Shown here: positions 58,183 to 64,000 of the stretch, piece by piece | How the letters are laid out: each line of letters begins with the position of its first letter | Numbering within the stretch: the stretch's first letter is position 1 | From: Burkholderiales bacterium PBB6 | GTDB lineage: Bacteria; Pseudomonadota; Gammaproteobacteria; Burkholderiales; Burkholderiaceae_C | Length of the DNA: 64,000 nucleotides | Reading direction: 5' to 3' | Assembly: GCA_002255925.1 (NCBI GenBank) | Contig: NKIH01000001.1 | Coordinates: 1-64,000 of the forward strand | The notes under the pieces: model-generated | The model's input: the letters and a program-made list of their open reading frames with translations, nothing else | Told to the model about the DNA's origin: nothing | Database searches by the model: none | Program-made: the position numbers and the translations under genes

Positions 58183-59790
58183 ATGGCAACGCCCAGCCAG
58201 ATCACGCCCGAAGCGCTTGCTGACGGCGCCACCAGTTCATTACTTTTGAACACATTTCGTGCCGTTCGGCTGCCCTTGCTGGGCGCCCTGGCAGGCGGGG
58301 TGGTGGGGGCATGCACCGGCGGCGGGCTGGGGTGGTCGTGGCTGGTGGTGCCTGCGGCCCTGGTGCTGTGGTGCGCGGCGGTGCAGCGCTCAGCCAGCCT
58401 GACTGCACGCCGTGGCTTGCCCACGCTGACGCTGCTGGCCGGTGTGCTGTGCTGGAGCTGGGCCGCCATGGGCTGGGCCGACGCAGCCATTGCGCCAGAA
58501 ACCGAGGCGGCCAGCCTCTGGAGCGCCGTGGCCCTGACGCTGGTGGCGCTGCACCACGCGGCCTGCTGTCTGCCGGTGTGGTGGCTCGGCCGCCGGCTCG
58601 ACCGCGCGGGCCAGGCCACGCCGCTGGTATTTGCGCTGGCCCTGGCCGCTGCAGAAGTGCTGCGCCAATGGGGCTGGGCCGGCCATGGGTATGGCAGCCT
58701 GGCGCTGGCGTTTGTGGATGCCCCTGGCGCCGCGGCCGTGCTGAGCCTTGTCGGCCCGAACGGGTTGGTGGTGGCGGTGCTGCTGGCGTGCTGCAGCCCC
58801 TGGCTGACCACCCCGCGACGCTGGTGGCTGGCGGCCAGCGGACCGCTGGTGCTGGCGCTGGTGTTGTTGCTGACCACGGCCCTGGCCGACGCTGGCGGCG
58901 CCCCCATCGACGCGCGCCCGCTGGAGGTGGTGGCGCTGCAATCGAACTTCGACAAGCGCGCCAACTGGGGCCGCACCCAGCGCGACGAGGCGCTGGCCGC
59001 GCTGCAACAGGCGCTGCAAGCCGCGCCGCCCGGCGCGCTGGTGGTGACGGCCGAAACCGTGCTGGCCGAAGCCGCCCCCCGACACGTCATCGGCGTCTGG
59101 GAAGACCTGCTGGCCATGCTCGGCCAGCACGGCGTGCGCCTGATGGTCGGACTGCCGCTGGTGCTGGACACCGACGACGGCCCGCAGCTCACCAACGCCG
59201 TGCTGCACCTGGGCAGCGGCACACGGGGCGTGTATGCGAAAGAGCGCCTGGTGCCGGTGGGCGAAAACCTGCCACTGGCCGACTGGCTCGGGCCTTTGCA
59301 GGTGGCGCTGTTCGGCACCCAGCCCCACCAGCAGGTACCGGGTGGTGAGGCCTACACCGAGCCGCTGCTGGATGACGGCGTGCCGGTCGGCGTGGCGATC
59401 TGCCATGAGCTGTCGCTGACGCTGACCGTGGCCCAGCGGGCCGCCCGGGCCGGCTGGCTGCTGAGCCCGGCCGAAGACATGTGGGTGCCGCACGCCGCCT
59501 ACCGTACCCAGATGCGTGCCATCGCCCGTCTGCGGGCCATGGAAACCGGCCTGCCCGTGGTGCGCGTGGCCAACGCCGGCGACACCTTGCTGGCCCTCCC
59601 CTCGGGGCAGGTGGAAGCAGCCGGCGGCGGCAGCGGTCCGCATGTGTTCAAGGTCTGGCCTGCCCTGCAGGCCAGCTTCTACAGCCGCCATGCCGAGTGG
59701 CTGAGCGCGCTGTCCATGGCCTGGCTGCTGGCGGGCTTCGTGTGGGCCATGAAGGCGACCCGCACGGCCGAACCAAGGAAACGCCCATGA
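58183..59790 (+). CDS. Apolipoprotein N-acyltransferase (Lnt)-like protein in the Tad locus
   Basis: This 535-residue membrane enzyme has about six N-terminal helices (LPLLGALAGGVVGACTGGGLG, LTLVALHHAACCLPVWWLG and others), a carbon-nitrogen hydrolase domain (about 245-490) and one last helix (LSALSMAWLLAGFVWAMK). The Glu-Lys-Cys triad is present: VVTAETVLAEA, GVYAKERLVPVGENLPL and VAICHELSLT, with the conserved Glu after Lys (VGEN) and after Cys (CHE). Classical Lnt is about 510 residues and is usually encoded near ybeX or miaB, not a Tad locus. The ATG at 58183 is preferred over the GTG at 58159. It overlaps the TadE-like gene by 4 nt. Confidence 0.88.
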   Translation: MATPSQITPEALADGATSSLLLNTFRAVRLPLLGALAGGVVGACTGGGLGWSWLVVPAALVLWCAAVQRSASLTARRGLPTLTLLAGVLCWSWAAMGWADAAIAPETEAASLWSAVALTLVALHHAACCLPVWWLGRRLDRAGQATPLVFALALAAAEVLRQWGWAGHGYGSLALAFVDAPGAAAVLSLVGPNGLVVAVLLACCSPWLTTPRRWWLAASGPLVLALVLLLTTALADAGGAPIDARPLEVVALQSNFDKRANWGRTQRDEALAALQQALQAAPPGALVVTAETVLAEAAPRHVIGVWEDLLAMLGQHGVRLMVGLPLVLDTDDGPQLTNAVLHLGSGTRGVYAKERLVPVGENLPLADWLGPLQVALFGTQPHQQVPGGEAYTEPLLDDGVPVGVAICHELSLTLTVAQRAARAGWLLSPAEDMWVPHAAYRTQMRAIARLRAMETGLPVVRVANAGDTLLALPSGQVEAAGGGSGPHVFKVWPALQASFYSRHAEWLSALSMAWLLAGFVWAMKATRTAEPRKRP

Positions 59791-60506
59791 CCCCCACACT
59801 GCCCCGGGCAGCCCGGCCGCCGCGCCAGCGTGGCGTGTCGCTGATCGAATTCACCATCGTGTTTCCGGTGGCGGTGCTGTTCGTGCTGGCCTTGATCCAG
59901 ACCGGCTTCGTGTTCATGGCGAAGTCGACGCTGAGCCATGCCACCTTCATGGCGGCCCGCGCCGGCGCCATCAACAACGCCCGGGACAGCGTGATCAAGG
60001 AGGCCATGATCCGCGGCCTCAGCCCGTTCTACCAGAACGCCACCCACACCGATGACAGCACGCGCCTGGCCCTGGCCTACGCCGAAGCCAAGCTCGATGC
60101 GGTGCTGTTCCTGAAGATCCAGAAGCTGTCGCCGTCGGCCGCCGCGTTCAAGGACTTCGGCGTGAAGGACCCCGCGACCAAGGTGGTGGCCATCCCGAAC
60201 GACAACCTCGAATGGCGCAGCAACGTGCTGGGGTCGACCTCGAAGGTCAACATCCGCGACGCCAACCTGCTGCGCATCCGCACCGTCTACGCCTACGAGC
60301 TGAAGGTGCCGCTGATGGCCTGGGTGGTGTCGCGCGTGATGTGCGGCGGCAGTGCGGGCGTTGAGGCCTGGGGCAATGTCTCTCTCATCGACTCGGTCTA
60401 CGGCCTCAAGAAGCCCGTCGACTGCGCGCTGTACTACCAGCAGGGGCGCATGCCCATCGAAAGCGTGGCCACGATCGAAATGCAATCGGCCGCCATCCAG
60501 AACTGA
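59787..60506 (+). CDS. TadE-like pseudopilin (plus arm)
   Basis: This 239-residue protein has a prepilin-type start: a basic leader (TLPRAARPPRQRG), then VSLIEF with the cleavage Gly before it and Glu at +5, and helix TIVFPVAVLFVLALIQTGFVF. A periplasmic domain of about 190 residues follows, with two Cys (MCGGSAG, DCALYY). It overlaps the Lnt-like stop by 4 nt (ATGA), which strongly suggests co-function. It differs from the TadE-like protein at 53508. Confidence 0.87.
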   Translation: MTPTLPRAARPPRQRGVSLIEFTIVFPVAVLFVLALIQTGFVFMAKSTLSHATFMAARAGAINNARDSVIKEAMIRGLSPFYQNATHTDDSTRLALAYAEAKLDAVLFLKIQKLSPSAAAFKDFGVKDPATKVVAIPNDNLEWRSNVLGSTSKVNIRDANLLRIRTVYAYELKVPLMAWVVSRVMCGGSAGVEAWGNVSLIDSVYGLKKPVDCALYYQQGRMPIESVATIEMQSAAIQN

Positions 60507-60539
60507 AATTCCCGCAACCCAACCTGACCCGCCTTGACC

Positions 60540-60920
60540 ATGACGTCTGTTCACGCCCGATCCCTTCTGCTGCCCGCGCTGTGCGGCGCCTTGTTCACGC
60601 TGGCTGGTTGCGGCGGCGGCGGCAATGAGCTCGGCCCGGCCGACAGCCTGCAGGCCTCGCCCGAAGCCTTCACCGTGAACGGCGGCCCCTCATGCTTCCG
60701 CGGCACCGGCCCGACGGTGCACGTGTATGGCGGCCTGCCCCCGTACACCCTGAAGAACTCGCTGCCGTCCGGCATGTCACTCAACAAGACCACGCTGAAC
60801 GCGGCAGGCGAAGGCTTCACCGTCACGCTGAGTGGCACCTGCATCCAGTCGCTGCCCATCACCATCGAAGACGACATGGGCCGGGTCATGCAGGTGCTGG
60901 TGACCAACGAGCACGATTGA
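60540..60920 (+). CDS. Small lipoprotein with Ig-like domain
   Basis: This 126-residue protein has a lipoprotein signal with lipobox LAGC followed by a Gly run. The mature part contains a pair of Cys and the motif GGLPPYTLKNSLPSGMSL, resembling the putative Ig/cadherin-like He_PIG domain. Start: ATG 60540. No outer-membrane avoidance signal (Asp at +2) is present, so outer-membrane location is expected. It is two genes after the Lnt-like gene, making it a natural candidate substrate for that enzyme. Confidence 0.8.
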   Translation: MTSVHARSLLLPALCGALFTLAGCGGGGNELGPADSLQASPEAFTVNGGPSCFRGTGPTVHVYGGLPPYTLKNSLPSGMSLNKTTLNAAGEGFTVTLSGTCIQSLPITIEDDMGRVMQVLVTNEHD

Positions 60921-60927
60921 GCACACC

Positions 60928-61404
60928 ATGCGTTGGTCGCCAATCACAGCCGCCTGGTTGATGGCGCTGTCGGGCAGCGCGCTGGCCGCCCCGACCATCG
61001 AGGTGGCCGGACTGGCCAGCCCGCCCCAAAGCTGCCGCCAAGGGCAGGTGGAGATTCTGTTTGGTGGCGGCGCAGCCAGCACAACGGCCTGCGCGCAAAC
61101 GGCAGGCATGCCCACGCCCATGCCGACGCCAGCAGCCCCCAGCGCCACACCGCGCGGGGGCGGCAGTGGTGCCATTACCCGCGGGCCCGACACCACCATT
61201 TCTCCCCAGGCCCAGGCGCAACGCGACACCGACCGGCAGAGCATTCTTCAGGCCGAACTGCGGCGTGAGCAACTGGCCCTGTTGGCCATCGACCGCCAGC
61301 CAGCCAGCCTGAACGCGGGCCCCCGCGACGATGCGGCGCGCGCGCGGGTGGTGGCGAACATCGCGGCACTTCAAAGAGAAATGCAGCGCGACCTGCCACG
61401 CTGA
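60928..61404 (+). CDS. Secreted Pro/Thr-rich protein, 158 residues
   Basis: This protein has a signal peptide (MALSGSALAAP), a short domain with two Cys (PQSCRQGQ, TACAQT) and a Pro/Thr/Ala-rich linker. The C-terminal half is a predicted coiled coil (SPQAQAQRDTDRQSILQAELRREQLALLAIDRQ). No family is recognised. It starts 7 nt after the lipoprotein gene and ends the plus arm. It could be a stalk or pilus-associated factor, but this is only positional inference. Confidence 0.75.
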   Translation: MRWSPITAAWLMALSGSALAAPTIEVAGLASPPQSCRQGQVEILFGGGAASTTACAQTAGMPTPMPTPAAPSATPRGGGSGAITRGPDTTISPQAQAQRDTDRQSILQAELRREQLALLAIDRQPASLNAGPRDDAARARVVANIAALQREMQRDLPR

Positions 61405-61476
61405 ACGCAGGCATCAAGCCCTGCCGCCAGCGTCACACCTGGTCACGCGCCGTCACACTTTTTTGCCCCTCCAGGC

Positions 61477-61830
61477 TCAAGCATGGAGGTCGAGCGGCAC
61501 GCCCGGCCGCAAGCCGAGGCGCGAAGCCAGACCGCGACGCAGCGTGAGGGCCGAACTGGCCTTGCGGCAGATCACCACTTCCCAGGGCCGCACCTTGGCG
61601 CACACCTTGATGACCGTGCCGTCTTCACCGAGGAAGGCGATGTCGACGCTGCGGTGCAGGTTGACCACCGAATGGCAGCGCATCAGCCAGGTACCGCAGG
61701 CGCCGGGTTGGGCGTCCTTGCCCTGAAATGCCAGCGCATGACCGAGCCAGCCTCGGCGATGCGCGACCTCTCGGCGGGTGGGTTGTCCATCAATGCGCAA
61801 GGGGATCAGGGAATGGCGAGAGCGGCTCAT
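61477..61830 (-). CDS. DUF192 family protein (second copy)
   Basis: This 117-residue protein resembles the DUF192 protein at 46082: both share a W-x-x-x-x-x-L-(V/A)-F/L segment, the CNSVH/CHSVV motif before a D-(I/V)-x-F-L core and the (A/V)-x-x-x-RPW motif. It lacks a signal peptide. It is convergent with the plus arm of the Tad locus. Its start is ATG 61830 (the upstream frame to 61938 is not supported), 81 bp from the ubiA start. Confidence 0.8.
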   Translation of the reverse strand: MSRSRHSLIPLRIDGQPTRREVAHRRGWLGHALAFQGKDAQPGACGTWLMRCHSVVNLHRSVDIAFLGEDGTVIKVCAKVRPWEVVICRKASSALTLRRGLASRLGLRPGVPLDLHA

Positions 61831-61911
61831 GCGGCCACTGTAGGGAAGGATCCTTGTCTGCTTGCAGCGGCTTGGTGAACGGATGTAAATCTGCCGGGTG
61901 ACAATTCCGCC

Positions 61912-62820
61912 ATGTCGACCTTGTCTGCCCCTCGCCAACGCCTCGCGCTGTACCTTGACCTGATCCGCTGGAACCGCCCCGCCGGCTGGCTGTTGCTGCT
62001 GTGGCCGTCACTGACCGCCTTGTGGATCGCGGCCGATGGCTTTCCCGGCTGGCATCTGGTGAGCGTGTTCACGCTGGGCACCATCCTCATGCGCTCGGCC
62101 GGCTGCTGCGTGAACGACGTGGCCGACCGCGAGTTCGACCGCCACGTGAAGCGCACCGCGCAGCGCCCGGTCACCAGCGGCGCACTGGGCGTGAAAGAAG
62201 CGCTGACGGTGGGCGCCGTGCTGGCCGTGCTGGCCTTTGGCCTGGTGCTCACCACCAACCCGCCCACCATCCTGCTGTCGTTCGCCGCGCTGGCGGTGGC
62301 GGTGGCGTACCCGTATGCCAAGCGCCTGGTGTCGATGCCGCAGGCGGTGCTGGGGGTGGCGTTCAGCTTCGGCATTCCGATGGCCTTCAGTGCCGTGCAG
62401 GGCGGGCGTGAAGCCAGCCTTGCCGCCGTGGGCGCCGCGGTGCCGCTGACCGCCTGGGCGCTGCTGGTGGCCAACCTGTTCTGGGTGCTGGCCTACGACA
62501 CCGAATACGCGATGGTCGACCGCGACGACGACCTGAAGATCGGCATCAAGACCTCGGCCATCACGCTGGGCCGCTTTGATGTGGCCGCCATCATGGCCTT
62601 CTACGCCATCTACCTGGCGGCCTGGGGCTGGCTGAGCAGCCGCCTGGGCACGCCGGACGCCTGGCTGCTGGCCGGGCTAGCGGGCGCGGGCGCGCAGGCC
62701 GCCTGGCACTACACGCTGATCCGCCAGCGCAGCCGCGACGGCTGCTTCAAGGCCTTCCGGCTGAACCACTGGGTGGGTTTTGCCGTGTTCGCAGGCACGG
62801 TGCTGGCGTACCTGCGCTGA
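61912..62820 (+). CDS. ubiA: 4-hydroxybenzoate octaprenyltransferase UbiA
   Basis: This 302-residue integral membrane prenyltransferase of ubiquinone biosynthesis has the two Asp-rich motifs [19 protein letters not shown] (about 68-86) and [19 protein letters not shown] (about 197-215). About eight or nine helices follow the UbiA pattern. No ribosome binding site is visible, and GACAAT (61900-61905) lies six bases before the ATG, a possible leaderless promoter. ubiC is not adjacent. Confidence 0.95.
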   Translation: MSTLSAPRQRLALYLDLIRWNRPAGWLLLLWPSLTALWIAADGFPGWHLVSVFTLGTILMRSAGCCVNDVADREFDRHVKRTAQRPVTSGALGVKEALTVGAVLAVLAFGLVLTTNPPTILLSFAALAVAVAYPYAKRLVSMPQAVLGVAFSFGIPMAFSAVQGGREASLAAVGAAVPLTAWALLVANLFWVLAYDTEYAMVDRDDDLKIGIKTSAITLGRFDVAAIMAFYAIYLAAWGWLSSRLGTPDAWLLAGLAGAGAQAAWHYTLIRQRSRDGCFKAFRLNHWVGFAVFAGTVLAYLR

Positions 62821-62852
62821 GGGCCGTCGGGGCCTCAAGGGCCTCAACGGCC

Positions 62853-63695
62853 TCAGGTGGCGCCGAACTCCCGGCCCAGCTCCTGCGCCCGCGTGGCCGC
62901 GGCGTGCAGCGCCTTCACGAACGCCGGCTTCACGCCTTCAGCCTCCATCGTGGTGATGGCGGCATGCGTGGTGCCGCCCTTCGAGGTGACGCGCTGGCGC
63001 AGCACCTCGGGCGATTCATCCGACTGGCCGCACAGTGCGGCCGCGCCTGAGAACGTGCCCACCGCCAGGCGGCGCGCCTGCTCGGCGCTCAGGCCCAGCG
63101 CGGTGCCGGCTTCGATCATCGCCTCGACGAAGTAGAAGACATACGCCGGGCCTGAGCCCGACAGCGCCGTCACCGCGTCAAGGTGCGCTTCTTCGTTCAC
63201 CCACAGCGTGGTGCCGGTGGGCGCGAGCAAGGCTTCCACGCGCTGGCGCTCATCCGCCGACACCGCCGCCGAGGCGAACAGGCCCGTCATGCCCTGCCCG
63301 ATGAGCGCCGGCGTGTTGGGCATGGTGCGCACGATGCGCTGGCTGCCCGTGGCCGCCGCAATGGCCGCACTTGGAATACCGGCCATGACTGACAGCTGCA
63401 AGGCCTGGCCCACGAACGGCCGGCACGGCAGGGCCGCTTCCTGGAACATCTGCGGCTTGACGGCCCAGACCACCACGCCGGCATTGATCAGCTCCGGGCC
63501 GGCGGCCGCCAGCACCGTGACGCCGAAGCGCTCACGCAGGCGCTGCGCCTGTTCGGCGAAGGGCTCGACCACGGTGATCGACGTTGCCGGCTGGCCGGCT
63601 GACAGCAAGCCGCCGATGACGGCGCTGGCCATGTTGCCGCCACCGATGAAGGCCACGCCAGACGCGCGGTCAGGGGAAGGATTTGCAGTGTTCAT
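62853..63695 (-). CDS. proC: Pyrroline-5-carboxylate reductase
   Basis: This 280-residue NAD(P)H enzyme makes the last step of proline synthesis. The dinucleotide fold VAFIGGGNMASAVIGGLL is at the N-terminus, and the C-terminal dimerisation domain contains the family signature MPNTPALIGQGMTG, ALSGSGPAYVFYFVEAMIEAG and SKGGTTHAAI. Length and order are normal. It is convergent with ubiA. A GGCCTCA trimer repeat fills most of the 32-nt gap. Confidence 0.95.
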   Translation of the reverse strand: MNTANPSPDRASGVAFIGGGNMASAVIGGLLSAGQPATSITVVEPFAEQAQRLRERFGVTVLAAAGPELINAGVVVWAVKPQMFQEAALPCRPFVGQALQLSVMAGIPSAAIAAATGSQRIVRTMPNTPALIGQGMTGLFASAAVSADERQRVEALLAPTGTTLWVNEEAHLDAVTALSGSGPAYVFYFVEAMIEAGTALGLSAEQARRLAVGTFSGAAALCGQSDESPEVLRQRVTSKGGTTHAAITTMEAEGVKPAFVKALHAAATRAQELGREFGAT

Positions 63696-63749
63696 GCCCG
63701 GAGTTTAGGGGGTCATGCAAAGAGGCAATGACGGCATCGGACTGGGGTT

Positions 63750-63764
63750 ATGCAAATCTTGCAT
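63750..63764. promoter_or_regulatory. 15-bp palindrome upstream of the gdhA-like gene
   Basis: ATGCAA-ATC-TTGCAT is perfect and fits T-N11-A of LysR-type regulator sites. It lies just upstream of a putative -35 GTGACA (63773-63778), which with -10 TCTAGA (63796-63801) has 17-bp spacing. A second ATGCAA (63714-63719) occurs 36 bp further upstream. An activator contacting RNA polymerase would bind at such a place. Confidence 0.55.
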
Positions 63765-63772
63765 GTGCCTCC

Positions 63773-63801
63773 GTGACAAATTCGGCCTGCCCGGATCTAG
63801 A
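63773..63801 (+). promoter_or_regulatory. Putative sigma-70 promoter of the gdhA-like gene
   Basis: GTGACA, 17 bp, TCTAGA; 72 bp before the ATG. The -35 fits 5 of 6 bases, the -10 only 3 of 6, as expected for an activator-dependent promoter. Confidence 0.4.
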
Positions 63802-63872
63802 GTCCGCACCCATGCAGACAACGCCGGCTCACGAGGCCATGCCGGGGCTGCTTGAACCCTTAGGAGACACAC

Positions 63873-64000
63873 ATGAACGCACCTTTGTCTTTTGTCCACC
63901 CCACCGCTGACAGCCCCTGGGGCACCTACCTGATGCAGGTGGACCGCGTGGCCCCGTACCTCGGCCACCTCGCCCGCTGGATCGACACCCTCAAGCGCCC
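63873..64000 (+). CDS. gdhA: Glu/Leu/Phe/Val dehydrogenase (partial, N-terminus)
   Basis: Only 42-43 residues are inside the window (MNAPLSFVHPTADSPWGTY, then QVDRVAPYLGHLARWIDTLKRP). This matches the N-terminus of betaproteobacterial catabolic-type Glu/Leu/Phe/Val dehydrogenases, so glutamate dehydrogenase is likely. GGAG lies before the ATG. Substrate choice needs the missing part. Confidence 0.75.
   Translation, partial: MNAPLSFVHPTADSPWGTYLMQVDRVAPYLGHLARWIDTLKR

Overview
The window is a GC-rich (roughly two-thirds G+C by eye) chromosomal segment of a betaproteobacterium. It is most likely from Burkholderiales, near the Rubrivivax/Leptothrix/Comamonadaceae group. The placement rests on the rhizobial/burkholderial-type glycerol ABC transporter operon, the SHP/DHC cytochrome cluster, a DbpA-type helicase, the house-style single-copy genes (alr, prfC, ubiA, proC, the gdhA start) and short genes packed with 1-13 nt overlaps. 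I see no rRNA, tRNA, insertion sequence, prophage or CRISPR array. The window starts inside exbD and ends inside a glutamate dehydrogenase-like gene.

Layout. (1) 1-1789: tonB-exbB-exbD on the minus strand. (2) 2102-3344: hemolysin III-like protein and a GNAT acetyltransferase. (3) 3332-7883: a minus-strand operon of TonB-dependent receptor, YfiR-like periplasmic protein and a CHASE8/HAMP/GGDEF/EAL protein, probably an outer-membrane-to-c-di-GMP sensory chain. (4) 8066-18208: a complete glycerol regulon, with minus-strand glpD-glpS-glpT-glpP-glpQ-glpU-glpV and divergent glpR and glpK. (5) 18205-30377: mixed single genes: thioesterase, PAP2 phosphatase, acyl-CoA synthetase, dbpA, a beta-helix lipoprotein, EamA transporter, amidase with a TTC38-like protein, and a LysR regulator facing two small unknown genes. 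(6) 30458-34179: a five-gene operon, SHP cytochrome, diheme cytochrome c, cytochrome b and a two-component system. (7) 34366-46054: housekeeping and stress genes: aminotransferase, antiporter, glutathione peroxidase, EamA, DedA, alr, thioesterase, arfB, a 53-residue membrane protein, dps, OPT transporter, prfC. (8) 46082-61404: a two-armed Tad (tight adherence) pilus locus. (9) 61477-64000: DUF192, ubiA, proC and the start of a Glu/Leu/Phe/Val dehydrogenase gene.

How the parts work together. The Tad locus is the largest accessory system. Its left (minus) arm runs flp, OmpA-like protein, TadG-like protein, an unknown secreted protein, TadE-like pseudopilin, a second unknown secreted protein, a second Flp-like prepilin, CpaB/RcpC, the CpaC/RcpA secretin, an FHA-TadA (CpaF) fusion ATPase, TadB, TadC and a DUF192 protein. 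The right (plus) arm runs an apolipoprotein N-acyltransferase (Lnt)-like protein, a TadE-like pseudopilin, a small lipoprotein and a secreted protein. No TadZ/CpaE, TadV/CpaA prepilin peptidase or TadD was found here. The FHA-ATPase fusion together with a linked Lnt paralogue is the most unusual arrangement in the window. Other points of interest are an apparently asymmetric GlpS/GlpT ATPase pair, a sharp GC drop inside the OmpA-like gene, several probable leaderless genes, and palindromic operator candidates upstream of the LysR gene, dps and gdhA.
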